Of a DNA stretch of 41,169 nt, positions 1-7,933 are shown piece after piece. The notes under the pieces are model-generated. The model searched no databases, was not told the origin of the DNA, and saw nothing but the letters and a program-made list of their open reading frames with translations. The DNA is from Selenomonadales bacterium (GTDB lineage: Bacteria > Bacillota > Negativicutes > Sporomusales > UBA7701): contig JARKPR010000064.1 in the NCBI GenBank assembly GCA_029975165.1, positions 1 through 41,169 of the forward strand. The letters are read 5' to 3'. The translations under genes and the position numbers were made by a program. Numbering within the stretch: the first letter of the stretch is position 1; every line of letters starts with the position of its first letter.

Positions 1-55
1 ATGGAAAGTCCCACATGACCGCTGTCGGTCATGTCTGCCGCAAAATGACTTCCAT
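1..55. repeat. nested inverted repeat at the window edge
   Basis: An inner perfect 9-bp dyad (13-21 with 26-34, 4-nt loop) sits between outer arms 1-10 and 47-55, which are complementary except for one missing base. On the minus strand this lies downstream of the glmS ribozyme, in what should be the glmS 5' untranslated region or just before its start. No T-run follows, so it is not an obvious intrinsic terminator. It could be a leader structure or part of a larger repeat cut by the window edge. Confidence 0.45.
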
Positions 56-162
56 CATTTTTGCTGTTCTTCGGGACAACGCTCCTTATCTCCCGGCCAT
101 GTAACGTTCCTTCCCACTTGACTTTTTATAGCCGGTCTTAAGAAAAACATGCAAACCTGAAT

Positions 163-307
163 ACCGTCTGCCGCAGTGCGTTTTGTCCCGCCGGTCGCCT
201 GGCGGTTTTGTCGACTGCTCACGACCGCAGTTAGGCCGAGAGGCACCCGCTGACAATCTCGATAAACCTCTCCCTCGTCTGCTTGCCCGCAGGCAAGCGC
301 CAGCGCT
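163..307 (-). ncRNA. glmS self-cleaving ribozyme / GlcN6P riboswitch
   Basis: On the minus strand the conserved glmS core is present: the cleavage context A|GCGC (between 307 and 306), a 7-bp P1-like hairpin directly after it, then the ACGAGG block, the TTTATCGAGATT segment and the TGCCTCTCGG strand that pairs back to GAGAGG. This matches, from memory, the Bacillus glmS ribozyme almost block by block, followed by a GC hairpin and a GACAAAA segment typical of the P3-P4 region. The family uses glucosamine-6-phosphate as cofactor to cleave the glmS mRNA leader, lowering GlmS when the product is abundant. It lies downstream of glmM in the same direction, as expected for a glmM-glmS arrangement. 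The glmS coding region is not inside the window; the 3' boundary of the RNA is approximate. Confidence 0.9.
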
Positions 308-420
308 AGTCAATATTAATGTGCTGCAAAAACAGCCGCCGTATCCTTGCCACACCTCCCTCCGCTTTGTCCGGCCGCCTTTCCGTCCCTCCTTTCCCTG
401 CGCCGGATACACATACATAT

Positions 421-448
421 GCAAGGGAGCACAACCGTGCTCCCTTGC
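421..448 (-). terminator. 12-bp perfect hairpin after glmM (weak terminator or processing site)
   Basis: A perfect 12-bp stem (421-432 with 437-448) with a 4-nt loop lies 37 nt after the glmM stop codon. On the minus strand it is followed by an AT-rich but not U-rich stretch, so termination may be partial. It separates glmM from the glmS ribozyme leader. The rest of 308-420 holds no gene that I can support. Confidence 0.45.
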
Positions 449-485
449 CCGTATGATTCTATTTTAATATAACAGCTTCAATCGG

Positions 486-1841
486 TCAACGTCCCAGTTC
501 GCTGCTGATGACGGCGGCCACGCGCTCGACGAGCGCCTCGAGCTCGGGCTGCGACGGTCCCTCGGCCATCACGCGGATCAAAGGCTCGGTCCCGGACGGG
601 CGGACAAGCACCCGTCCGTCCTCGCCCAGCTCCCTTTCGGCGGCGGCGATGGCGGCGGCGATGGTGGCGGCGATGGCCTCGTTCTCCTGCCAGCCGGCCT
701 TGTTTTTGACGCGCACGTTGACAAGCACCTGCGGGAACCTCGTCATGAGGGCGGCCAGCTCCGACAGCTTGCGGCCGGCGCGCACCTTGGCGGCGATGAG
801 CTGCAGGGCGGTCACCAGGCCGTCGCCGGTAGTGCTGTGCTCGCTGAAGATGATATGTCCCGACTGCTCGCCCCCCAGGCCGTAGCCGTGGGTGAGCATG
901 GCCTCGAGCACGTAGCGGTCGCCGACCGGAGTGACGGTCACCCGGCCGCCCGCCTTGCGGAGCGCCTGGTGGAGGCCGAGGTTGCTCATGACCGTGGCCA
1001 CGAGCGTGTTGTCGGCCAGCTTGCCCTGGCGGAGCATCTCCAGGGCGCAGACGACCATAATCTGGTCGCCGTCCACCACCGCTCCCGTCTCGTCGACCGC
1101 CAGGCAGCGGTCGGCGTCGCCGTCGTGGGCGATGCCGAGATCGGCGCCATGGACGACGACCGCCTGCTGCAAGCCCTCGAGGTGGGTGGAGCCGGCGTCG
1201 CGGTTAATGTTGACCCCGTTGGGCTGGTCGTTGATGACAACCACCTCGGCCCCCAGGCGGCGGAGGACGGCCGGCGCCGCCTCGTAGGCCGCACCGTTGG
1301 CGCAGTCCACGACGATCTTCAGGCCGGCGAACGACGTATCGACCGTCGCCAGCGCATATTCTACGTACTCCTTGAGCAGATCGTGATGGTGGCGGATGAC
1401 GCCGACATGCTCGGCCGTGGGCCGCGGCATCGTGTCCTCGGCGGCCTGGACCAGCTTGTCCAGCTCGTCCTCGGTGGCGTCGGGCAGCTTGTAGCCGCTG
1501 CCGGCGAAAAATTTGATGCCGTTGTCGGGGAAGGGGTTATGGGAGGCGGAGATGACCACCCCTGCCTGGGCGCCATGCTTGCGGGCCAGGAAAGCCACGG
1601 CCGGCGTCGGCACGACCCCGCACAGCACGGCTTCGCCGCCGGCTGAGCAGATGCCGGCGGCCAGCGCCGCCTCCAGCATCTCGCCCGATATGCGCGTATC
1701 CCGCCCGATGTAGAAAACCGGCCGCCGGTAGTCGCGGCCGAACCGGTACGTCGCCGCCCGGCCGAGGCGGAATGCCAGCTCGGGGGTAAGTTCGCTGTTG
1801 GCCAGGCCGCGCACGCCGTCGGTACCGAAAAGTCTGCTCAA
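486..1841 (-). CDS. glmM: phosphoglucosamine mutase GlmM
   Basis: This cytoplasmic enzyme of 451 aa converts glucosamine-6-phosphate to glucosamine-1-phosphate, the step before UDP-GlcNAc, feeding peptidoglycan synthesis. It has the family pattern throughout: N-terminal LFGTDGVRG, the phosphoserine loop SASHNP with catalytic Ser100, the Mg-binding loop DGDADR at 240-245, the sugar-binding GGEQSGH at 323-329 and the phosphate-binding RPSGTEP at 414-420. Length is normal. The start is TTG, chosen because the conserved N-terminus begins there and a GGGAG ribosome site lies about 9 nt upstream. It is 16 nt after the FAD-dehydrogenase stop, so it is the last gene of the cdaA operon before the glmS ribozyme. 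In other Firmicutes GlmM binds and inhibits CdaA, which is encoded in the same operon here. Confidence 0.98.
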   Translation of the reverse strand: MSRLFGTDGVRGLANSELTPELAFRLGRAATYRFGRDYRRPVFYIGRDTRISGEMLEAALAAGICSAGGEAVLCGVVPTPAVAFLARKHGAQAGVVISASHNPFPDNGIKFFAGSGYKLPDATEDELDKLVQAAEDTMPRPTAEHVGVIRHHHDLLKEYVEYALATVDTSFAGLKIVVDCANGAAYEAAPAVLRRLGAEVVVINDQPNGVNINRDAGSTHLEGLQQAVVVHGADLGIAHDGDADRCLAVDETGAVVDGDQIMVVCALEMLRQGKLADNTLVATVMSNLGLHQALRKAGGRVTVTPVGDRYVLEAMLTHGYGLGGEQSGHIIFSEHSTTGDGLVTALQLIAAKVRAGRKLSELAALMTRFPQVLVNVRVKNKAGWQENEAIAATIAAAIAAAERELGEDGRVLVRPSGTEPLIRVMAEGPSQPELEALVERVAAVISSELGR

Positions 1842-1857
1842 ATTTCTCTGTCTCCCT

Positions 1858-3456
1858 TCACAGCGGTCTGTATTCCCTGATGATCGCCAGGGCGGCGTTC
1901 AGGCCGTCGAGGGCGGCGCTCATTATGCCGCCGGCGTAGCCGGCCCCCTCGCCCACCGGCACGAGGCCGGCCACCGTCGCCGACATGAAATCGGCGCCGC
2001 GCACCAGGCGCACGGGGGCGCTTGTCCGCGTCTCCACGCCGGTGAGGACCGCCCGGGGATGGTCGAAATCCTTGATCTTGCGGCCGAAGTCGGGCAGGGC
2101 CCGGGCCAGCGTCGCCGCCACCGCCGGCGGCAGGCAGGCGGCCAGGTCGGCCGCGACCGTGGCCGGACGGTAGCTGGGTGGGGCAAGATAGCCGCTGCCG
2201 CCTTCGCGGCCGGCGAGGAAGTCGCCCACCGCCTGGACGGGGGCCGCGTACGTGCCGCCGCCGGCCGCGAAGGCCAGCCGCTCCCAGCGGCGCTGAAACT
2301 CGATGCCGGCCAGAGCCCCGCCGCCGAAATCGGCCGGGCCGACGCCCACAACCAGGGCGCTGTTGGCCAGGCCGGACGCCCGGTCGTACAGGCTCATGCC
2401 GTTGGTGACGACGCCGCCCTCTTCCGAGGCGGCGGCCACCACCAGCCCGCCGGGGCACATGCAGAAAGAGTAGGCCGTCCGCCCGGCGGCCCGGTCCTGA
2501 AAGACGAGCGCGTAGTCGGCCGCCCCCAGCTTGGGATGGCCGGCGACGCCGCCGTACTGGGCGCGGTCGATAAGCTCCTGGGGATGCTCGATGCGGACGC
2601 CGACCGCGAATGGCTTGGCCTCCATCGCCACGCCGCGGGCGGCCAGCATATGGTAGGTGTCGCGGGCGCTGTGGCCGATGGCGAACAGCGCGACGCGGGC
2701 GGGGATATGACGGTTGTCGTTGATGACGATGCCGGTCAGCGTGCCGCCGTCGACGGCGATATCGGTGACGCGGCTCTCGAACTCGACCGTGCCGCCGGCG
2801 GCGATGATGCGCCGCCTGAGGCCCGCCACCACCGTCCTAAGCCGGTCGGTGCCCACATGGGGCTTATGGAGGTATTTTATCTCCGCCGGCGCCCCGGCGG
2901 CCACAAGGGCGTCGAGCACCTGGGCGGAACGGGGGTCGGTCACCCGCGTTGTCAGCTTGCCGTCGGAGAACGTGCCGGCCCCGCCCTCGCCGAACTGCAC
3001 ATTCGAAACTGGGTCGAACTCGCCTGTTTCCCAGAAGCGGGCCACGTCCCGCGTCCTGGTCGCCACGTCCCGGCCGCGCTCCAGCAGGACGGGACGGTAG
3101 CCGTGCTCGGCCAGCGTCAGGGCGGCGAACAGCCCGGCCGGACCGGCACCGACCACCACCGGCGGGCAATCGAGCGGCTTGTGGCCGGGCACGACCGGCA
3201 CCGGCGCCTCCTCCGCCCGCACGGCCACGTCGCGGTCGCCGGCCAGCCTGGCCAGCACCTGGCCCTCGGGCGCGGCGACGGTTACATCGAGCGAATAGAC
3301 GAAGGCGATGTTAGACTTCCGGCGGGCATCCACCGCCCGCCGGACAATAGTGACCGCCGCCACGGCCCCGGGCGGCAGGCGCAGCCGCCGCGCCGCCAGC
3401 AGCAGCAGGGGGCTGTCGTCATCGATGGCCACGCGAAAATTCGTGATACGCAGCAA
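1858..3456 (-). CDS. FAD-dependent dehydrogenase of unknown substrate (COG2509-like)
   Basis: Protein of 532 aa. An N-terminal domain of about 95 residues, resembling the extra domain of the COG2509 uncharacterized FAD-dependent dehydrogenases, is followed by a Rossmann motif GAGPAG at 103-108 and an acidic residue at the end of the second strand (ERG near 126) for the ribose of FAD. A second conserved block around 152-170 (QFGEGGAGTFSDGKL) is typical of this group. No signal peptide or membrane segment is visible, so it is cytosolic. The start is TTG with AGGAG about 9 nt upstream. It is inserted between cdaR and glmM, with short gaps on both sides, so it is very likely co-transcribed with the c-di-AMP/GlcN pathway genes. 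Its substrate is unknown; a redox role connected with envelope precursor supply would be a guess. Confidence 0.9.
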   Translation of the reverse strand: MLRITNFRVAIDDDSPLLLLAARRLRLPPGAVAAVTIVRRAVDARRKSNIAFVYSLDVTVAAPEGQVLARLAGDRDVAVRAEEAPVPVVPGHKPLDCPPVVVGAGPAGLFAALTLAEHGYRPVLLERGRDVATRTRDVARFWETGEFDPVSNVQFGEGGAGTFSDGKLTTRVTDPRSAQVLDALVAAGAPAEIKYLHKPHVGTDRLRTVVAGLRRRIIAAGGTVEFESRVTDIAVDGGTLTGIVINDNRHIPARVALFAIGHSARDTYHMLAARGVAMEAKPFAVGVRIEHPQELIDRAQYGGVAGHPKLGAADYALVFQDRAAGRTAYSFCMCPGGLVVAAASEEGGVVTNGMSLYDRASGLANSALVVGVGPADFGGGALAGIEFQRRWERLAFAAGGGTYAAPVQAVGDFLAGREGGSGYLAPPSYRPATVAADLAACLPPAVAATLARALPDFGRKIKDFDHPRAVLTGVETRTSAPVRLVRGADFMSATVAGLVPVGEGAGYAGGIMSAALDGLNAALAIIREYRPL

Positions 3457-3502
3457 AGATATCTTCTCCTAGCAGCAGATGCACTTTTGCGACGGTCGCC
3501 GT

Positions 3503-4417
3503 CTAGCGGCCGACGCTTATCTTCACCGTCACCGCCGCCTGCGACGCCACCAGGCCTTCCTTAATCTGGAGCCGGACTTCCTTCTCGGTGTCCTTATTGA
3601 TGCCGGCGACGCTGATCGGTTCGGTGTACACGTAATCGATTCTGCCCAGTTCCTTGGGATCGCCGCTCAGCTCGACCCTGGCCGGCGTCGTGACCACCGA
3701 CTTTAAGACGGTGCCCGGCGCCATATCGCCGAAGACAATCGTCTTGATGTCGACCGTCTTCTTGTCCATGCCCTTGACAATGCTGGCGGCAACATCCAAC
3801 TTGTCCGGCTCGACGCCGATTCCTTCCACTGCCCGGCCGTCGCGGCTGACGATCAGGGGCGCGACCTGGATGACGAAATCGGCGCCCTTGCCGGTGATGT
3901 CCAGCGGCACGATGACCCTGTCGACGCTGTCGACCGTCGCCTTCGGCCCGCTCACCGTCACCTGCTCGGGCGTGAGCGTCGTCTTGGTCACCACCGTCCC
4001 GGCAGGGGCCGAGCCGGTCACGCGGACCTCGGCCGGCAGCGTGCGGCTGGCCTTGCCGTCCACCCGGACCGTGATCTTATCGGGCTGGACCTCGACAAGC
4101 TCGAGGCTGGTGGGCACGAGGGCGTATATGCGCACCGAGTGGCGGCCTTCGGTCGCCCCTTTGAGGTCGACGTAAGCCTTCAAGTCCTGCGGCGTCAGCC
4201 CGGCAGTAATGCTGCGCGGGCCGCGGACCTTGACCCGCACGGCGTCCGGCGCGTCGACCGCCACAAGAGACTCGGCCACGCCGCGCACCTCCAGGGGCAC
4301 GGACACCGACGCCTCGACCGGCGGGTTCTGCTCGTTGGTTACATACAGCCACAGCACGACCGCCATGATGAACGCCAGAATCTTGATGGTAATATTTTTC
4401 CCGCGCGCTTCTTCCAT
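3503..4417 (-). CDS. cdaR: YbbR-domain protein CdaR, regulator of CdaA
   Basis: Protein of 304 aa with one N-terminal membrane segment (about residues 11-26, rich in Ile, Leu, Ala, Val, ending in WLYV) and an extracytoplasmic part made of repeated YbbR-type beta domains; each repeat shows a hydrophobic, Val/Gly-rich pattern of the kind VRVKVRGP, ITVRVDG, VTVSGPKATV, VELSGDPKEL. In Firmicutes CdaR sits with CdaA and modulates its diadenylate cyclase activity. The ATG overlaps the cdaA stop codon by one base (TAATG), which suggests translational coupling. Domain count (three to four) is estimated by eye. Confidence 0.93.
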   Translation of the reverse strand: MEEARGKNITIKILAFIMAVVLWLYVTNEQNPPVEASVSVPLEVRGVAESLVAVDAPDAVRVKVRGPRSITAGLTPQDLKAYVDLKGATEGRHSVRIYALVPTSLELVEVQPDKITVRVDGKASRTLPAEVRVTGSAPAGTVVTKTTLTPEQVTVSGPKATVDSVDRVIVPLDITGKGADFVIQVAPLIVSRDGRAVEGIGVEPDKLDVAASIVKGMDKKTVDIKTIVFGDMAPGTVLKSVVTTPARVELSGDPKELGRIDYVYTEPISVAGINKDTEKEVRLQIKEGLVASQAAVTVKISVGR

Positions 4418-5235
4418 TATGACGGAGACCTCCAGTTGAAGAAGTCGCTGAAGGGCGAACCCTTGCCGTTATACAGCGGCCGCAGGAAATCCTTGAGCTT
4501 GCCGGCCTCGACGTAGCGCGACAGGCGGCCGCCCTCGGCCACCGAAATGATACCCGTCTCCTCGCTGACGACGACGATGATGGCGTCGGTCTGCTCGCTG
4601 ATGCCGATGGCCGCGCGGTGGCGCGTGCCCAGCTCCTTGCCCAAGGTCATGTCGTCGGTCAGCGGCAGGATGCAGCCGGCGGCCGTCACGCGGTTGCCGC
4701 GGACGATGACCGCGCCGTCGTGGAGCGGCGAATTGGGGATGAAAATGTTGGTGAGGAATTCGCTCGATACGATGCCGTCCACCTTGACGCCGGTCTCGAC
4801 GAAGTCGTTGAGGCGCATCTCGCGCTCGAAAACGAGCAGGGCGCCGATCTTGTTCTTGGCCAGCACGGCGACGGCCTTGACCGTTTCGTCCAGCAGGCTT
4901 TGGGCCTCCTCTTCGTTGAGGATGGCGCTCCTGCTGAACAGCCGGCCGCGGCCGAGCTGCTCCAGCGCCCGCCTGAGCTCGGGCTGGAAGACGATCGGCA
5001 GCGCCACCAGCACGACGGTCATCGACTTCTGCAGCAGCCAGTTAATGACCTGCAGCCCCAGCCATTTGCTGACAAGAGTGGCGACAAGCAGCACGATCAG
5101 GCCCTTCAGGAGCGTCAGGGCCCGGGTATCCCGGATCATCATATACAGCTTGTAGAGCAGCACGGCCACCAGCACGATATCGACGATATCCCGCCAGCCG
5201 ATGGTCGATATTATTCCTCTCACCTGCAGCAACAT
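4417..5235 (-). CDS. cdaA: diadenylate cyclase CdaA (DacA), makes c-di-AMP
   Basis: Membrane protein of 272 aa. Three hydrophobic segments lie at about 14-34, 41-58 and 63-83, then the DAC domain with the catalytic DGA motif at 173-175 and the RHR motif at 205-207. It condenses two ATP to c-di-AMP, a second messenger controlling potassium and osmolyte balance and cell-wall homeostasis. The length matches CdaA rather than DisA or CdaS. It is the first gene of the operon cdaA-cdaR-FAD dehydrogenase-glmM; ATG start with AAGGTGG about 9 nt upstream. About 50 nt separate it from a tandem terminator of the preceding ilvE transcript, so its promoter must lie in that short segment; I could not pick a convincing -35/-10 pair. 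Confidence 0.97.
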   Translation of the reverse strand: MLLQVRGIISTIGWRDIVDIVLVAVLLYKLYMMIRDTRALTLLKGLIVLLVATLVSKWLGLQVINWLLQKSMTVVLVALPIVFQPELRRALEQLGRGRLFSRSAILNEEEAQSLLDETVKAVAVLAKNKIGALLVFEREMRLNDFVETGVKVDGIVSSEFLTNIFIPNSPLHDGAVIVRGNRVTAAGCILPLTDDMTLGKELGTRHRAAIGISEQTDAIIVVVSEETGIISVAEGGRLSRYVEAGKLKDFLRPLYNGKGSPFSDFFNWRSPS

Positions 5236-5288
5236 GGCGAACCACCTTAAGAGATATAAACGCTAAAAATATTCTACCCGAAAATGGC

Positions 5289-5308
5289 AAAAACCTCTTA
5301 CCAAGAGG
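5289..5308 (-). terminator. second, short terminator-like hairpin after ilvE
   Basis: A 6-bp stem (5294-5299 with 5303-5308, 3-nt loop) is followed on the minus strand by five T. It lies 30 nt beyond the main ilvE terminator and may be a back-up. Confidence 0.5.
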
Positions 5309-5337
5309 AAACAACGGCAGAAAAATATAATAGAGAA

Positions 5338-5360
5338 GCCTCCCGGATAATCCGGGAGGC
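5338..5360 (-). terminator. intrinsic terminator of ilvE (end of arg-ilvE transcription)
   Basis: A 10-bp GC-rich perfect stem with a 3-nt loop, followed on the minus strand by a T-rich stretch (TTCTCTATTATATTTTT). It begins 9 nt after the ilvE stop codon and separates ilvE from the cdaA operon. Confidence 0.88.
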
Positions 5361-5368
5361 ATGCCTGC

Positions 5369-6442
5369 TTAAACCTTGGCCACCTTTTCCACCCAGCCGT
5401 GCTTGTCGGCCACCTTGCCGTACTGCAGGCCGGCAACGTAATCGAAAAGCTTCTGGGAGAAGGGACCGGTCTTGCCGTCGCCGATGACGAGCTTCCTGCC
5501 CTTCCACGACAGCTCGCCGACCGGCGAAATGACGGCGGCGGTGCCGGAACCGAACACTTCCTCCAGCTCACCCTTTTCGTGGGCCGCGAAAACCTCGTCG
5601 ATGGAAATCTGCCGCTCCGTCGCCTTCACGCCCCAGTCCTGGCACAATTCGAGGACGGTCTTGCGGGTGATGCCGCCGAGGATGCTGCCGTTGAGGGCCG
5701 GGGTGACGACCTCGCCCTTGATCTTGAAGAAAATGTTCATCGTGCCGACTTCCTCGACATACTTGCGCTCGATGCCGTCGAGCCACAGCACCTGGGCGTA
5801 GCCCTCCTTCTTGGCCTCGACCTGGGCCCGCAGGCTGGCGGCGTAGTTGCCGGGCGTCTTGGCTTCGCCGATGCCGCCGGGCACGGCGCGGACATACTTG
5901 TCCTCGACCCTGATGCCGACGGGATTGAAGCCGGCCGCATAGTAAGCGCCGGACGGGGAAAGGATGATGAAGAGCGTGTATTTATCGGACGACTTGACGC
6001 CCACGTAGGGGTCGGTGGCGACGATGAAAGGACGGATATACAGCGAAGTGCCGTGTTTGGCCGGTACCCAGCGCTTGTCGGTCTCGAGCAGCTTCTTCAG
6101 CCCCTCATGGACGACGGCGACATCGGTTTTGGGGATACAGAGGATCTCCGCCGAGCGGTTGAAGCGGTTCAGGTATTCGAGCGTCCGGAAGACGACGATC
6201 TCGCCGGCGTCGGTGCGGAAAGCCTTCATGCCCTCGAAGATGGCCTGGCCGTAATGGAGGACCATGGCGGACGGGTAAAGCTCGAACTGCTCGTAGGGAA
6301 CGATCCGCGGGCTATGCCAGCCTTTGCCGGTCTCATAGTCCATGACGAACATGTGGTCGGTGAAGTAATGACCGAAGCCGAGCTTGTCAGGGTCCGGCAG
6401 GGTACCCGGTGTTTTTACCTTGGTAACGGCGATGTCAACCAT
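5369..6442 (-). CDS. ilvE: branched-chain amino acid aminotransferase
   Basis: Cytosolic PLP enzyme of fold class IV, 357 aa, that transfers the amino group between glutamate and the keto acids of Leu, Ile and Val. Seen motifs: the substrate loop HYGQAIFEGMKAF near 63-75, the Schiff-base lysine in AKTPGNYAAS (Lys195) and EVGTMNIFF near 231-239. It resembles the longer, BCAT-type enzymes. The reading frame is open a further 24 codons upstream to 6514, but ATG 6442 has a GGGGG ribosome site about 8 nt away and the conserved N-terminus starts here. It follows argH by 75 nt without a clear terminator, so read-through from the arginine operon is plausible. A hairpin covers its ribosome site (see findings). 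Confidence 0.95.
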   Translation of the reverse strand: MVDIAVTKVKTPGTLPDPDKLGFGHYFTDHMFVMDYETGKGWHSPRIVPYEQFELYPSAMVLHYGQAIFEGMKAFRTDAGEIVVFRTLEYLNRFNRSAEILCIPKTDVAVVHEGLKKLLETDKRWVPAKHGTSLYIRPFIVATDPYVGVKSSDKYTLFIILSPSGAYYAAGFNPVGIRVEDKYVRAVPGGIGEAKTPGNYAASLRAQVEAKKEGYAQVLWLDGIERKYVEEVGTMNIFFKIKGEVVTPALNGSILGGITRKTVLELCQDWGVKATERQISIDEVFAAHEKGELEEVFGSGTAAVISPVGELSWKGRKLVIGDGKTGPFSQKLFDYVAGLQYGKVADKHGWVEKVAKV

Positions 6443-6451
6443 TGTGAAGCC

Positions 6452-6476
6452 CCCTTTTCCGTTTCCCAGAAAAGGG
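6452..6476 (-). promoter_or_regulatory. hairpin overlapping the ilvE ribosome binding site
   Basis: An 8-bp perfect stem (6452-6459 with 6469-6476, 9-nt loop) includes the G-run used as the ilvE ribosome binding site. Such a stem could lower translation or be opened by an alternative fold; just upstream, GAGCTGCC is directly repeated and could form a competing structure. Function is inferred only from position. Confidence 0.35.
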
Positions 6477-6517
6477 CAGCTCCGGCAGCTCCCCACTCTG
6501 GGATACCTTACCAAACA

Positions 6518-7933
6518 TTATATGACCTTCCGCCGGTAAGTGTCAAGCAGGGCCAACTGGCCGCCGAGCGCTTCCCGGCCGCGGGCGATCGCCCCGCCGA
6601 CCTGGGCGGGGGACGTGCCGCCGTAGGAATCCCGGGCCGTTACGCAGGTTTCCACCTTGATGGCGGCGAGGATGTCGGCGTCGAACATTGGTGAAAATTC
6701 CCTGAACTCGGCCAGCGACAGGTCGGTGAGCTTCTTGCCGCGCTCCAGGCAGTAGCGGACGCTCCTGCCGGCCACCTCGTGGGCCTGGCGGAAGGGCAGG
6801 CCCTTCTTCACCAGATAATCGGCCATATCGGTGGCGTTGGCAAAGTCCTCGCCGGCCGCGTCCAGCATCCGCGGGGCGTTGACCTTCATGGCCGCCACGA
6901 GGGCGGCGTAGACCGTCAGACTGAACTTGAGGGTGTCGATCGTGTCGAACAGGCCCTCCTTGTCCTCCTGCATATCCTTGTTATAGGCCAGCGGCAGCCC
7001 CTTCATCGTCGTCAGCAGGGCCATGAGGTGGCCGATCACCCGCCCGGACTTGCCGCGCACCAGCTCGGAAACGTCGGGGTTCTTCTTCTGCGGCATGATG
7101 CTCGAGCCTGTGCAGTGGGCGTCGTCGAGCTCGACGAACTTGAACTCGGCGCTGCACCAGAGGATGATCTCCTCGCTCAGCCGGCTGAGGTGAACCATAA
7201 GGATGGCGGCGAAAGCGAGGAACTCCAGGATATAGTCGCGGTCGCTGACCGCGTCGATGCTGTTGTCGTACAGGCCGCCGAACTTGAGCTCGTCGGCCAC
7301 CATCTGCCGGTCGATGGGGAAGGTGGTGCCGGCCAGGGCCCCCGCCCCCAGCGGCATAAGGTCGGTCCGCTCCCACACGCCGCGCAGGCGGGCGAAGTCG
7401 CGCGCCAGCATGGCGAAATACGCCATGAGGTGATGGCTGAACAATATGGGCTGGGCCCGCTGCAGGTGGGTGTAGCCGGGCATGATGACGTCCCCGTGCC
7501 TGGCGGCCGTCTCCAGGACGGCGGCCTGCAGGTCGCACAGCAGCCCGCCGATGGCGGCCAGCTCCTTGCGCAGGTACAGGTGGGTATCGAGGGCCACCTG
7601 GTCGTTGCGGCTGCGGGCGGTGTGCAGCTTGCCGCCCACGGGGCCGATGCGCTCGGTCAGGCGCTTCTCGATGTTCATGTGGATGTCTTCGAGGGCCGTC
7701 TCGAACGTGAAATCGCCCGCCTCGATGGCGGCGAGAATATCCTGCAGGCCGGCGATGATCGCCTCGGCCTCGGCGGCCTCAATGATGCCGCATTTGGCCA
7801 GCATACGGGCGTGGGCGATGCTGCCGGCGATGTCCTCGCGGTACAGCCGCCGGTCGAAAGAAATGGAGGAGGTAAACTCCTCCACGAGCACATCCGTGCC
7901 TTTGGTGAATCTGCCTCCCCACAGCTTGGTCAT
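6518..7933 (-). CDS. argH: argininosuccinate lyase
   Basis: Last enzyme of arginine synthesis, 471 aa; splits argininosuccinate into arginine and fumarate. Fumarase/aspartase superfamily signatures are clear: TARSRNDQ at 105-112, [10 protein letters not shown] at 153-162 and the flexible catalytic loop [11 protein letters not shown] at 276-286. The frame stays open far upstream, but the conserved MTKLWGGRF begins at ATG 7933 with GAGGCG as ribosome site. Its ATG overlaps the argG stop by one base (TAATG), indicating coupled translation. Confidence 0.97.
   Translation of the reverse strand: MTKLWGGRFTKGTDVLVEEFTSSISFDRRLYREDIAGSIAHARMLAKCGIIEAAEAEAIIAGLQDILAAIEAGDFTFETALEDIHMNIEKRLTERIGPVGGKLHTARSRNDQVALDTHLYLRKELAAIGGLLCDLQAAVLETAARHGDVIMPGYTHLQRAQPILFSHHLMAYFAMLARDFARLRGVWERTDLMPLGAGALAGTTFPIDRQMVADELKFGGLYDNSIDAVSDRDYILEFLAFAAILMVHLSRLSEEIILWCSAEFKFVELDDAHCTGSSIMPQKKNPDVSELVRGKSGRVIGHLMALLTTMKGLPLAYNKDMQEDKEGLFDTIDTLKFSLTVYAALVAAMKVNAPRMLDAAGEDFANATDMADYLVKKGLPFRQAHEVAGRSVRYCLERGKKLTDLSLAEFREFSPMFDADILAAIKVETCVTARDSYGGTSPAQVGGAIARGREALGGQLALLDTYRRKVI

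Noticed and set aside
308-345. A promoter for glmS just before the ribozyme
   Set aside because: AT-rich hexamers are present but no -35/-10 pair with acceptable spacing was found, so it is left uncalled.
183-467. 94-codon plus-strand frame at the left end
   Set aside because: It is antisense to the glmS ribozyme and has no ribosome site or recognisable protein features.
1798-3564. 588-codon plus-strand frame opposite the FAD dehydrogenase
   Set aside because: Composition (His, Arg, Gly, Ala rich) is that of a shadow of the GC-rich gene on the other strand.
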